IMG/VR virus record: IMGVR_UViG_3300020156_000022
Coordinates: 40,983 to 104,982 of that record
Direction: 5' to 3' (one strand)
DNA length: 64,000 nucleotides
From: a virus
This document shows, one piece after another, positions 1-5,844 of the stretch (position 1 is its first letter; each line of letters begins with the position of its first letter). The notes under the pieces are model-generated. The model did not search any database. It had not been told where the DNA came from and was given only the letters and a program-made list of their open reading frames with translations. The translations under genes were made by a program, and so were the position numbers.

Positions 1-49
1 TTGAAAGATAACCGATGATCCTTCGACCCTGAAACTTGAAGTTGAACAT
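1..49 (-). CDS. Possible gene start cut by window edge
   Basis: An ATG at 49 opens a frame that runs off the window after 16 codons (it begins MFNFKF and is basic). There is no clear Shine-Dalgarno site upstream. Too little is visible to name it, and it may be chance. Confidence 0.2.
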   Translation of the reverse strand, partial: MFNFKFQGRRIIGYLS

Positions 50-131
50 GTGTTTGAGATCAAACTATGCCACTATGGGCAATTAATTTTGGAGTAATTA
101 TCTGATAATCGATCTCATTCGGCTCAACTTG

Positions 132-207
132 TACTCCGTACCGGATTTGAACCGGTGCTCTTCTGATTGAGAATCAGATGTCTTAGACCAGACTAGACGA
201 ACGGAGC
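132..207 (-). tRNA. tRNA-Glu(CTC)
   Basis: A full cloverleaf is visible. Acceptor GCTCCGT pairs with ACGGAGT (G-U at 1-72), the T-arm is ACCGG-TTCAAAT-CCGGT, and the anticodon loop TTCTCAA gives CTC, which reads GAG. CCA is not encoded. It is the last RNA gene downstream of the promoter at 240-268. Confidence 0.95.
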
Positions 208-211
208 ATGT

Positions 212-234
212 CTGTAAGCACTAGCTGCTTACAG
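212..234 (-). promoter_or_regulatory. Leader hairpin before tRNA-Glu
   Basis: A perfect 8-bp hairpin, CTGTAAGC / GCTTACAG with a 7-nt loop, starts about 6 nt after the -10 box of the promoter at 240-268. It would therefore be the 5' end of the transcript. The same GTAAGC/GCTTAC arms occur after the promoters at 7455-7483 and 11125-11153. Confidence 0.6.
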
Positions 235-239
235 GTATT

Positions 240-268
240 ACCTTACACTACCTTCAGGCTGTTGTCAA
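240..268 (-). promoter_or_regulatory. Sigma70-type promoter for tRNA-Glu
   Basis: TTGACA (263-268), a 17-bp spacer and TAAGGT (240-245), reading leftwards. It overlaps the end of the Nudix gene and lies directly upstream of the leader hairpin and tRNA-Glu. Confidence 0.75.
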
Positions 269-698
269 CCGCATCATAAAAAGATCGACTATCTCCGTAC
301 AGATATGCATCAACAATTCGAGGCACAGTAAAAAAAGTATTGGCAGGAAGGGCATTCATATTAAACCAACGCCATTCTTCACACTTATCAGGTTCCATTA
401 CCTTAGGGTTGCCTGAAAGCCATATGCATACCATGCCAATATCAACATAATGCTTAGGCATGTATTCAGTCAGATTAATAGTGGAAATAGGGATAGGCCG
501 AGTAGTCTTTACCTGAGAGCCAATTTCTTCTGCCATCTCACGGTAAGCTGTATCAGCAAACGACTCACCATACTCAAGTGTTCCTCCTGGAAGACCCCAT
601 TGCCCTGCACCATGAGAACCCTTACGCTTACCTAGCAGGATAAGCTCCGGCATTCTTACTACAAGAACACCAATACCTACCTTGGTAATATTAGACAT
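243..698 (-). CDS. Nudix hydrolase
   Basis: About 151 residues, the usual size for a single-domain Nudix enzyme, which cleaves nucleoside diphosphates linked to another group. A complete Nudix box lies at residues 39-60: GG, E five residues on, then REMAEEIG, supplying the metal-binding glutamates. The substrate cannot be told from sequence; nucleotide-pool cleaning or turnover of host dinucleotides are usual phage roles. The ATG at 698 is preferred to an overlapping TTG at 701. It overlaps the end of the DUF397 gene by 8 nt, so the two are likely translationally coupled. Confidence 0.9.
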   Translation of the reverse strand: MSNITKVGIGVLVVRMPELILLGKRKGSHGAGQWGLPGGTLEYGESFADTAYREMAEEIGSQVKTTRPIPISTINLTEYMPKHYVDIGMVCIWLSGNPKVMEPDKCEEWRWFNMNALPANTFFTVPRIVDAYLYGDSRSFYDAVDNSLKVV

Positions 699-861
699 CA
701 AACTCTCCGGCCTTTACACCTTTAATAAATTCACGCCATTCGCGTTTATCAAAGCATACATAGTCTCCGTCAGAATCTCTGACAAAAACAACATCAGCTT
801 CTATCAGAACTTCTACACAGCAATCATTACCACAAAAAGAGGATTTCTTATGCTCAGGCAT
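691..861 (-). CDS. DUF397-type microprotein
   Basis: A 56-residue protein matching the DUF397 pattern: N-terminal KKSSFCGN, CCVEV, VRDSDGD in the middle, then EWREFIKGVKAGEFD at the end. DUF397 proteins are small and found almost only in actinomycetes such as Streptomyces, often encoded beside HTH regulators; their molecular role is not well defined. The start ATG overlaps the stop of the gene before it (TAATG), and its own end overlaps the Nudix start. No HTH partner is adjacent here. It is a strong clue to the host. Confidence 0.8.
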   Translation of the reverse strand: MPEHKKSSFCGNDCCVEVLIEADVVFVRDSDGDYVCFDKREWREFIKGVKAGEFDV

Positions 862-992
862 TATTTTTCTTTTCGAAAGATATTCTTAGGGCGATCTTGC
901 CCTTTCTTAGTGCCACAATTCCAGCACTTTTTCTCTTCTTCTCGTACCTCAGTATGGCAATATTTACATCGCCAGTGATTAAACGTATTCAC
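861..992 (-). CDS. Zinc-ribbon microprotein (43 aa)
   Basis: A GTG start overlaps the previous stop (GTGA), and the stop overlaps the next ATG (TAATG), so it sits in a tightly coupled string of small genes. Two CxxC knuckles (CKYC at residues 9-12, CWNC at 23-26) are separated by an acidic stretch and followed by a basic tail, the layout of a zinc ribbon. The coupling and cysteine spacing support a real gene. Function unknown; a nucleic-acid or protein-binding adaptor is the usual guess. Confidence 0.65.
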   Translation of the reverse strand: MNTFNHWRCKYCHTEVREEEKKCWNCGTKKGQDRPKNIFRKEK

Positions 993-1189
993 GTACCATC
1001 AGCTCCACAAAGGTTACAAGTTAATTGGGTACCGTTAGAATTCCAGGTATTCAGTTTATGCTCGCACATTACAGTCCAATAAGCACAAGCATCACATTCT
1101 TCAACCTGGATTGAACCCAGCCAGTTCTCCATATAAAAAACGGAGGCTGAAAAACCTCCGTGCTCATCATGTTCCTTCAGATAGGACAT
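989..1189 (-). CDS. Small zinc-ribbon protein
   Basis: 66 residues with CxxC pairs at 32-35 and 59-62 and an extra Cys at 42, suggesting one zinc site. The ATG at 1189 follows the stop of the membrane gene. The first 20 codons contain a terminator-like hairpin (1135-1161), so an internal ATG at about 1132 (MENWLG) may be the real start, giving 47 residues that still hold all the cysteines. Function unknown. Confidence 0.6.
   Translation of the reverse strand: MSYLKEHDEHGGFSASVFYMENWLGSIQVEECDACAYWTVMCEHKLNTWNSNGTQLTCNLCGADGT
1135..1161 (-). terminator. Intrinsic terminator inside a gene start
   Basis: ACGGAGG / CCTCCGT, a 7-bp stem with an 8-nt loop, followed by a T run on the minus strand. 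It lies just after the membrane gene ending at 1190 but inside the longer reading of the next ORF. Confidence 0.55.
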
Positions 1190-1504
1190 TTACTTAATAC
1201 CTAGTTCCTTCAGAATAAGGTCATGCTCTACTGCATGGAATACATGCTCAGGAATCTTAACTCGATAGACCATCTTTTCGAATTCGTAGCTAATACTCAT
1301 CTCTAATTCTTGATGCATACCATCGCTATCGAGAAAAGCATTAGCTGCTTGGAGACGCTTAGTAATTTCGGGCAAAGCTTCAGAACGAACTTTTACCCAT
1401 CGACCCTTATAAGTTCTGTCAAAAATGCCGAAGCCATTAGTGAATAACCCTATAACTAGGATAATTCCTAAGACTACTATTAGGGTTTCTAACCAATCAG
1501 ACAT
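1190..1504 (-). CDS. Single-pass membrane protein
   Basis: 104 residues from the ATG at 1504. A longer frame exists but would run through tRNA-Leu(TAA), so it is rejected. A hydrophobic segment at about residues 4-28 (LIVVLGIILVIGLF) is one membrane helix with a very short N-terminus, followed by a soluble basic and acidic domain. No known family is recognised. Confidence 0.65.
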   Translation of the reverse strand: MSDWLETLIVVLGIILVIGLFTNGFGIFDRTYKGRWVKVRSEALPEITKRLQAANAFLDSDGMHQELEMSISYEFEKMVYRVKIPEHVFHAVEHDLILKELGIK

Positions 1505-1505
1505 G

Positions 1506-1587
1506 TACTCACGGTGGGATTCGAACCCACAATCCTTTCGGCGCAGCATTTTAAGTGCTGAGTGTATACCAGTTCCACCACGCGAGC
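1506..1587 (-). tRNA. tRNA-Leu(TAA)
   Basis: Class II cloverleaf with a long variable arm (CGCCGAAAGGATT). Acceptor GCTCGCG/CGTGAGT, T-arm GTGGG-TTCGAAT-CCCAC, anticodon loop CTTAAAA gives TAA, reading UUA. UUA is rare in high-GC actinomycetes but expected to be common in this AT-rich genome. Confidence 0.95.
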
Positions 1588-1688
1588 ATTGGTTTTGTAA
1601 TCAGGAATAGTATCAGCATACGTTCTGACGTTTACCTGAACCAGACCTATCAACAAAGGCCCGTTCTAACATTAAACTATTACAAAAG

Positions 1689-1764
1689 TAGCGTCGGAGA
1701 GATTCGAACTCATCACTGTCAGGTTCCTAAGACCTGTGCCTCCTACCAATTGGGCTACGACGCC
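1689..1764 (-). tRNA. tRNA with Leu(TAG) anticodon, atypical
   Basis: Acceptor GGCGTCG/CGACGCT and a perfect anticodon stem CAGGT/ACCTG with loop CTTAGGA give anticodon TAG (CUA, Leu). The variable loop is only about 5 nt, although bacterial tRNA-Leu normally has a long variable arm, and the T-stem has a mismatch. Either a class I-like tRNA that acquired a Leu anticodon or a partly decayed gene. Confidence 0.75.
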
Positions 1765-1769
1765 ATTGT

Positions 1770-2336
1770 TCATTTATATAGATTACGCATCTCGGCAACT
1801 TGTGCTGAGGTCTTCGCAACTGCTGCACTTAAGTCTGCCATACTAGAAGCTAGCTTGTCAACACTTGTCTGCAACTTAGCTAAGGCAACTTTAGTGTCAT
1901 CCACATAAGGCCATGGCTGCTGCACACCTAGTCTAGCATCTGGAAGGTACTGCTCGTAAGGTGCTGGTTTATCTGGTGCAGGCTTTTCAAAGACCATCCA
2001 AGACTTAAATGTTCTTCCTGCACCCTTAAAGATATCATAAGCTATCTTAACATTAACTTCAGGATCACGCCATCTACCACCGTTAGCCTGAATCTTAGGA
2101 TACTGCCAACGACCTGACAACTGAAAGATACCGTGATCTCTGTTTCCTACAGAACCAGGATCACTAGTTAACGGTGCAGTAGTACGAGAAATAGATTCAG
2201 TATCCGCAGATGACTCAGCTAACGCCACAGCAACGGCTACTACTGCCTCAGAATCATTAGTTCCGGGAACAATAGTAGTTTTACTAAAGCCTGCTTTAAT
2301 GCATAGATCCGCAACTTCATGTGGTGATAGCTTCAT
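1770..2336 (-). CDS. Lysozyme/transglycosylase-like protein
   Basis: 188 residues. The region around residues 35-110 resembles the lysozyme-like (lytic transglycosylase) fold: AVALAESS with a candidate catalytic Glu, then NRDHGIFQLSGRW, the usual block after it. Such enzymes cut the glycan strands of peptidoglycan. The last 40 residues (AKLQTSVDKLASSMADLSAA) form a coiled coil that may multimerise it. There is no signal peptide. It could be the endolysin or a virion-associated lysin; no other clear endolysin is in the window. Confidence 0.65.
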   Translation of the reverse strand: MKLSPHEVADLCIKAGFSKTTIVPGTNDSEAVVAVAVALAESSADTESISRTTAPLTSDPGSVGNRDHGIFQLSGRWQYPKIQANGGRWRDPEVNVKIAYDIFKGAGRTFKSWMVFEKPAPDKPAPYEQYLPDARLGVQQPWPYVDDTKVALAKLQTSVDKLASSMADLSAAVAKTSAQVAEMRNLYK

Positions 2337-2344
2337 GTCAAGTC

Positions 2345-2500
2345 CTAATTCTTATCAGCATTCTTTAGTTGCTCAGAATACATCTCTCTACGACGGATAG
2401 CTTCTTTACTAAACATCGGCGGCTCAACCTTTGTAGCTTTACGTCTAATGTCTGCCATTTCTTTATCTGAAATGGTATTAGGAATTTTATTCTTTTTCAA
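2345..2500 (-). CDS. Small charged protein (51 aa)
   Basis: TTG start with AGGA 7 nt upstream; the start overlaps the stop of the gene before it (TTGA). The product is lysine- and arginine-rich with DKEMADIRRKA and REMYSEQLKNAD segments, probably helical. No family recognised. Coupling and codon pattern support it being real. Confidence 0.5.
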   Translation of the reverse strand: MKKNKIPNTISDKEMADIRRKATKVEPPMFSKEAIRRREMYSEQLKNADKN

Positions 2501-2625
2501 GACGATTTCCTTTTGTCAGATTTATTGGATCTTTTGACAGGATTTCTTCTTGCTTTATCTCCGTTAGCATCTACTCGAATAATCTTAATCTTACCGTCTG
2601 ATTGCTTTTCGGGGTACTGTGCCAA
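2497..2625 (-). CDS. Small basic protein (42 aa)
   Basis: TTG start preceded by AGGTG, ending in a TTGA overlap with the next gene. Contains a short beta-like stretch (KIKIIRVDANGD) and a strongly basic C-terminus (KRSNKSDKRK), suggesting nucleic-acid contact. Function unknown. Confidence 0.5.
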   Translation of the reverse strand: MAQYPEKQSDGKIKIIRVDANGDKARRNPVKRSNKSDKRKSS

Positions 2626-2644
2626 GATAAAAACACCTCATAAA

Positions 2645-2680
2645 TTAGCTTTTCTTGCACTTAGGGCAATATTTTTCCAT
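2645..2680 (-). CDS. Possible CxxC micro-ORF (11 aa)
   Basis: ATG to TAA encoding MEKYCPKCKKS, a single CPKC knuckle. Far shorter than normal genes; noted only because it matches the many zinc-knuckle microproteins of this region. It may be a remnant. Confidence 0.2.
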   Translation of the reverse strand: MEKYCPKCKKS

Positions 2681-2712
2681 GATTCTACTATACCATAAGT
2701 TTGGAGACCTTG

Positions 2713-2786
2713 CACGGATGGAAGGACTCGAACCCTCGACAACGCAGGTTTGGAAGCTGCTGCTCTAGCCGCTGAGCTACACCCGT
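2713..2786 (-). tRNA. tRNA-Trp(CCA)
   Basis: Acceptor ACGGGTG/CATCCGT, D-arm GCTC..GAGC, T-arm GAGGG-TTCGAGT-CCTTC. Anticodon loop TTCCAAA gives CCA. Discriminator G fits tRNA-Trp. The pair next to the anticodon loop is C-C, a small defect also seen as a mismatch in the neighbouring tRNA-Met. Confidence 0.9.
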
Positions 2787-2789
2787 ATA

Positions 2790-2926
2790 AAATTTTAATT
2801 CAGAAGAAAGGTCCGTGTACCGACCTTAACGCCACCCATTGCTACACTTGGTGACTACTTCCTAAGTAGAGAGAAGACCAACTCTTCTATGCGCATCGCA
2901 GGACTCGACCTGCACTCTCTAATTTG
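2790..2926 (-). pseudogene. Decayed tRNA-like segment
   Basis: Between tRNA-Trp and the initiator tRNA there is no gene. The minus strand shows a T-arm-like hairpin (GCAGG-TCGAGT-CCTGC, one T short), a D-arm-like hairpin (GAAG..CTTC), an anticodon-like hairpin (CTAC..GTAG) and AAGGTC/GACCTT, but no joint acceptor stem. Probably the remains of one or two tRNAs, or an unrecognised structured RNA. Confidence 0.35.
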
Positions 2927-3002
2927 TAGCGGAAGCCGGATTTGAACCGACGATCTCAACCTCATGAGGGTTGCGAGGACGACCGAACTCCTCTACTCCG
3001 CA
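2927..3002 (-). tRNA. Initiator-like tRNA-fMet(CAT)
   Basis: The 3' half (AGATC, GTCGG-TTCAAAT-CCGGC) closely follows bacterial tRNA-fMet, and positions 1-72 are a T-T mismatch; lack of a 1-72 pair is the key feature that lets initiator tRNA be formylated. Anticodon loop CTCATGA gives CAT. The anticodon stem is CAACC/GGTTG, so the usual three G-C pairs of initiators are missing. Confidence 0.85.
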
Positions 3003-3004
3003 AG

Positions 3005-3076
3005 TGCCGAGTACTAGAATTGAACTAGTGTTTCAGGGTTATGAATCCTGTGTTCTAACCATTGAACTAACCCGGC
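3005..3076 (-). tRNA. tRNA-Met(CAT), elongator type
   Basis: Acceptor GCCGGGT/ACTCGGC fully paired, T-arm ACTAG-TTCAATT-CTAGT, anticodon loop TTCATAA gives CAT. The paired 1-72 position separates it from the initiator 2 nt downstream. A tRNA-Ile reading AUA through a modified CAT cannot be excluded. Confidence 0.9.
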
Positions 3077-3088
3077 TTGTTACCTACT

Positions 3089-3117
3089 ACCTTACCATGT
3101 TGCTCAGCCCTTGTCAA
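3089..3117 (-). promoter_or_regulatory. Sigma70-type promoter for tRNA-Met, fMet, Trp
   Basis: TTGACA (3112-3117), 17 bp, TAAGGT (3089-3094). It overlaps the end of the gene at 3104 and points to the tRNA-Met gene starting 13 nt further on. Confidence 0.75.
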
Positions 3118-3217
3118 CAGGTTTCTTGTTTGATTTAGTTAGATAATTGATAATGTATACTTTGCTGTCCGTAACAGGTTTACGTAGAATTCTGCCTTTA
3201 AGTTGCTCAGTATTCAT
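3104..3217 (-). CDS. Small protein (37 aa)
   Basis: Starts at ATG 3217 (MNTEQLKGRI), overlapping the end of the gene before it by 11 nt. A longer frame upstream exists, but the overlap marks this ATG. Basic, with one beta-like stretch (SKVYIINYLT). Not recognised. Confidence 0.45.
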   Translation of the reverse strand: MNTEQLKGRILRKPVTDSKVYIINYLTKSNKKPVDKG

Positions 3218-3344
3218 AGCACTTATCTTTTTTCCTGTTTCGACGATATTTCCTGCGATTTTCATGCTTTGATGCTGCACTAGAACGACGAAGCTCAAGG
3301 AGCTGACGCTGTTCCTCAGCAGTGTATTTACGCTTGTAGTTCAT
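3207..3344 (-). CDS. Small arginine-rich protein (45 aa)
   Basis: ATG at 3344 with GAAAGGAG 6 nt upstream; a second ATG at 3347 is too close to the RBS. The product is highly basic (KRKYTAEEQRQLLELRRSS, then RRKYRRNRKKDK), probably helical and nucleic-acid binding. It is the first gene after the promoter at 3370-3398. Confidence 0.6.
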   Translation of the reverse strand: MNYKRKYTAEEQRQLLELRRSSAASKHENRRKYRRNRKKDKCYEY

Positions 3345-3369
3345 CATCAGCTCCTTTCTCATGCTGTCT

Positions 3370-3398
3370 ACACTAGCGGATCAGGTTCTGGCTGTCAA
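3370..3398 (-). promoter_or_regulatory. Sigma70-type promoter
   Basis: TTGACA (3393-3398), 17-bp spacer, TAGTGT (3370-3375), about 25 nt before the 45-aa gene. The -35 box lies in the end of the preceding gene. Confidence 0.75.
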
Positions 3399-3597
3399 CC
3401 CACTGTACAACGGTTTTTCCTTGGTGTCCATGGATATCAATAACGTCTTGAATATTCTTATAGAAGCATAAAGATGTTTTAGAGCCTATCCAACGCATAG
3501 CACAACTGCCATCACTAAACTGTACACCTTCAGTAACAATACCTGTTCCTGAAATTCCAGTTTCATCTTCTATTCGATTAAGGTAGAATCGTCGCAA
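3373..3597 (-). CDS. Conserved hypothetical protein (74 aa)
   Basis: Probable TTG start at 3597 inside the previous gene. The sequence has a compact beta-rich pattern: GISGTGIVTEGVQFSDG, then AMRWIG, and IHGHQGKTVVQWVD at the end. From memory the SGTG..V..GV.FSDG....RW pattern recurs in small proteins of actinobacteria and their phages; no function is known to me. The RBS (GAGGAG) is 12 nt away, so the start is uncertain. Confidence 0.65.
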   Translation of the reverse strand: MRRFYLNRIEDETGISGTGIVTEGVQFSDGSCAMRWIGSKTSLCFYKNIQDVIDIHGHQGKTVVQWVDSQNLIR

Positions 3598-3722
3598 GAT
3601 TTGTCTTCTCTCCTCAAAGAATATTTTCTAAAGATTTCATCTAATTCACCAAGAAGATCATTTACACGTTCTTGGTCTTTAGAGTCTAATTCTTCCCAAT
3701 CTAGATAATCATTGTTCGTCAT
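3570..3722 (-). CDS. Small acidic protein (50 aa)
   Basis: ATG at 3722, overlapping the stop of the gene before it by 14 nt; its own end overlaps the next gene by 28 nt. Acidic and leucine-rich (YLDWEELDSKDQ, VNDLLGELDEIF), likely one or two helices. No homologue recognised. Confidence 0.5.
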   Translation of the reverse strand: MTNNDYLDWEELDSKDQERVNDLLGELDEIFRKYSLRREDKSCDDSTLIE

Positions 3723-4044
3723 CGCTAGACCTCATAACTACTATCATCCATTCACCTGGACCTATTTTAAGATCTGAAGCTTCTCTTTCAGATAAATAAC
3801 GACCTTGGTATGAATAGTTAGTAGCTTCAGCCATACGCATAACCATTTCAGCGTTGCTTGCTGAAATTATAGAATGTACTTCTAATACACCGTCAGTTAG
3901 GCACGCCCAAATTTCCCCGCACTCAAAACCACGTTGAAATTCATTATCAACAGTATCAAATTCTAAAAGAAAATCTGAGGAATCGGCATCTGCGCGGATT
4001 CCTCTTCTCTCAGAATTACTTTCTGATCTCATGGTGCCTAACAC
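3709..4044 (-). CDS. Hypothetical protein (111 aa)
   Basis: Soluble mixed alpha/beta protein with no recognised motif (FLLEFDTVDNEF, EIWACLTDGVLEVHSI, GEWMIVVMRSSDDEQ). MLGTMRS at the N-terminus offers an alternative start at residue 5. Lies 5 nt after the SbcC-like gene and likely shares its transcript. Confidence 0.6.
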   Translation of the reverse strand: MLGTMRSESNSERRGIRADADSSDFLLEFDTVDNEFQRGFECGEIWACLTDGVLEVHSIISASNAEMVMRMAEATNYSYQGRYLSEREASDLKIGPGEWMIVVMRSSDDEQ

Positions 4045-4049
4045 CTTTC

Positions 4050-4994
4050 TTATGCATGAATCTCCTGGTTACATGTCGGACACCTACCAGCTTTGGTCAA
4101 TGTGTCATGTAGTTCATTCTCGGCTAGCAGTATACCAGATCGAACGGATTCAATGCTAGTGTCTTGCTCAACTATCGTTCGCTGAGCCTGAGCAAGTCGT
4201 TTCAAAATATTTTTAAACTTATTAAATTTAATGTAAGCTTTTTCCAGCTCTGCTATGTCAGGGAGGGCTGGAATATTTCTTACTGCCTCAAGGGCCTCTG
4301 ATGCCTTCTTAGCCTTACCTATGAGGTTAGCAAGAAGGTCCATACGCGCCTGGGTAGTTGTTGCTTGGGCAAGTAAAGCTTCTACTTGAGTTATTGATTT
4401 AGCTTGTTGCATAACATTAGCATAATCACCAAGTTGAAGTAAAAGCTTATCTTGATCCTTTTTACGGATATTGACCAAGCCTGATGCATTCTTCGCTCGC
4501 CTACTAGCTTCTTTAACTGCATTGAAAATAGTAGACACATTAGTTAGTTCACCAAGTACACGAGCAACAGAACTAGAACCTTCTTTAAGCAAATAAGGAG
4601 CATCGAATTGCCCGGCAAAATTAATTGATGCTACTTCTTGCGTGCCTGGCGAGATACCCAAAGCTTCTGTAACTTCGGAAGGTACTTGACGATTAAGCTT
4701 AGTAAAGCGGGATTCTTCGCTACCAGACTTAGCAACTTTGTAAACACTACTACCACCTATTTCTCTCTCTATAGTTACTGATGTTTCACTAGTTTTAACA
4801 GTAATCGCTGATACTTTAGTTCCTCTAGTAATGTAATCGGAGTCTAGGCTATTCATAGCAATAGCTTTCATAGCTCTAGTAAGTGCCGATTTTCCACTAG
4901 AAGACGCACCTACGATTACTGTCAGCTTTCCAAATTCCAATTCTACATCACGTAGACTTTGGAAGTTTTTAATTCTGATGGACTCGATCAACAA
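4050..4994 (-). CDS. SbcC/Rad50-like AAA ATPase, N-terminal half
   Basis: 314 residues. N-terminal IRIKNFQSLRDVELEF and Walker A GASSSGKSA (29-37) are those of SMC/Rad50/SbcC ATPases, followed by a helical coiled-coil region (about 160-300). The protein stops just after a zinc-hook motif, CPTCNQEI at 305-312. A full SbcC would continue into a second coiled coil and a C-terminal lobe with signature motif and Walker B; both are absent. Short phage Rad50-like proteins of this layout exist. Probable role in DNA end processing or recombination. Confidence 0.7.
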   Translation of the reverse strand: MLIESIRIKNFQSLRDVELEFGKLTVIVGASSSGKSALTRAMKAIAMNSLDSDYITRGTKVSAITVKTSETSVTIEREIGGSSVYKVAKSGSEESRFTKLNRQVPSEVTEALGISPGTQEVASINFAGQFDAPYLLKEGSSSVARVLGELTNVSTIFNAVKEASRRAKNASGLVNIRKKDQDKLLLQLGDYANVMQQAKSITQVEALLAQATTTQARMDLLANLIGKAKKASEALEAVRNIPALPDIAELEKAYIKFNKFKNILKRLAQAQRTIVEQDTSIESVRSGILLAENELHDTLTKAGRCPTCNQEIHA

Positions 4995-5182
4995 TAATCC
5001 TTAACATCAGAAGGATCAACGAAAATTACCTCAGCCTCAGGATCTTCGTCCCTTACCTTAGCTAGTTTAACAGGGTAATCAATAGTCTTCAACCACTTAC
5101 CCAATCTGTGCTGCACAGTAAAACCTGCTATGATATTATCCGAAGTGTCTAGCACTATCCATAATGATGTGGCTCTAGCCAT
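4988..5182 (-). CDS. Hypothetical protein (64 aa)
   Basis: Overlaps the start of the SbcC-like gene by 7 nt. Begins MARATSLWIVLDTSDNIIAG, a short beta-strand pattern, and ends acidic (DPEAEVIFVDPSDV). No family recognised. Confidence 0.55.
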   Translation of the reverse strand: MARATSLWIVLDTSDNIIAGFTVQHRLGKWLKTIDYPVKLAKVRDEDPEAEVIFVDPSDVKDYC

Positions 5183-5205
5183 GTTGTTCTCCCATATAAG
5201 TATTA

Positions 5206-5379
5206 TTACCTATCTGCCGGATTGAGCCCATCTATTAGTGTACAGGTTGGCTTGCAATACTCCTTTTCTCCAACTTTGCACACAGGACACTTACCTTTAT
5301 TCGGCCTTAGCTTATACCCATTGATTTCTTTTAATGGCTTTCTAAATGGATTCTTTATTAGCGTCTTTCTATTTTGCAA
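5206..5379 (-). CDS. Zinc-finger microprotein (57 aa)
   Basis: The frame is open from a TTG at 5379 that overlaps the preceding gene. Basic N-terminus (RKTLIKNPFRKPLKE), then CPVC (31-34) and CKPTC (42-46), giving four cysteines for one zinc, and a tail ending LNPADR. The start codon is uncertain because no clear RBS is seen. Confidence 0.55.
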   Translation of the reverse strand: MQNRKTLIKNPFRKPLKEINGYKLRPNKGKCPVCKVGEKEYCKPTCTLIDGLNPADR

Positions 5380-5453
5380 TCAGGGCAAACATACATGTCA
5401 CTAGAATTTCCACTTTTGTGCTTGGCGCAAGCTACTAATATTTTTACAGTCAA
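5358..5453 (-). CDS. Zinc-knuckle microprotein (31 aa)
   Basis: TTG start with GGGAG just upstream. CAKH (9-12) and CPDC (23-26) suggest a CCHC zinc site. It is the first small gene after the hairpin at 5473-5500. Function unknown. Confidence 0.45.
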   Translation of the reverse strand: MTVKILVACAKHKSGNSSDMYVCPDCKIERR

Positions 5454-5472
5454 GACATCTCCCTAAACAAAC

Positions 5473-5500
5473 ATAGCCACCTGAATATTCAGGTGGCTAT
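5473..5500 (-). terminator. Perfect 28-bp palindrome, probable terminator
   Basis: A perfect inverted repeat whose half is ATAGCCACCTGAAT, with no unpaired loop beyond the minimum. On the minus strand it is followed by GTTTGTTTA, a weak T tract. It separates two groups of microprotein genes. A dimeric-protein operator is an alternative. Confidence 0.55.
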
Positions 5501-5502
5501 TC

Positions 5503-5556
5503 TCAAAGTTCTGCTTTCCACGTCCTACGTCTGGCAATTTGCTTATCTTTAGGCAT
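5503..5556 (-). CDS. Possible basic micro-ORF (17 aa)
   Basis: ATG with AGGGAGA 6 nt upstream, encoding MPKDKQIARRRTWKAEL. The good RBS is the only support. It ends just before the palindrome. Confidence 0.3.
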   Translation of the reverse strand: MPKDKQIARRRTWKAEL

Positions 5557-5566
5557 TTCAGTCTCC

Positions 5567-5662
5567 CTAGATAGGTCTGCCACAAGCTAGACAAATAAGG
5601 TTTCCTCGCTTATCCATCATAACTGTCCTACCGTGGTCTTTGCAAGCATCATGCTTACCCAT
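5567..5662 (-). CDS. Zinc-knuckle microprotein (31 aa)
   Basis: ATG at 5662, 3 nt after the previous stop. CKDH (7-10) and CLACG (24-28) suggest a CHCC zinc site; GNLICLACGRPI is a typical zinc-ribbon end. Spacing from neighbours is typical of a polycistronic string. Confidence 0.5.
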   Translation of the reverse strand: MGKHDACKDHGRTVMMDKRGNLICLACGRPI

Positions 5663-5664
5663 GC

Positions 5665-5844
5665 CTAGACCTCGATAAACCCTGTACCTTTACAGCCTTT
5701 ACAAGAACCTTTAGCTGTTTGCCCGTTATTACAGCCCGCACAACGCAACTTATTGCCTTTTTGCATTCGCTTCTTTAAAGGATACCTGTTATCTCGCGGT
5801 GCGACCTCGTGTGGGGGTGTATTACCCTCTTTATAGCGAGCCAT
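5665..5844 (-). CDS. DnaJ-type zinc-knuckle protein (59 aa)
   Basis: ATG overlaps the previous stop (TAATG). After a basic N-terminal half come CAGCNNGQ (35-42) and CKGCKGTGF (48-56), the CxxCxGxG repeats of the DnaJ cysteine-rich domain. DnaJ has four repeats and two zincs; this has two repeats, enough for one zinc, and no J domain. Function unknown; similar knuckles appear in the genes at 9411, 9764 and 10244. Confidence 0.65.
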   Translation of the reverse strand: MARYKEGNTPPHEVAPRDNRYPLKKRMQKGNKLRCAGCNNGQTAKGSCKGCKGTGFIEV

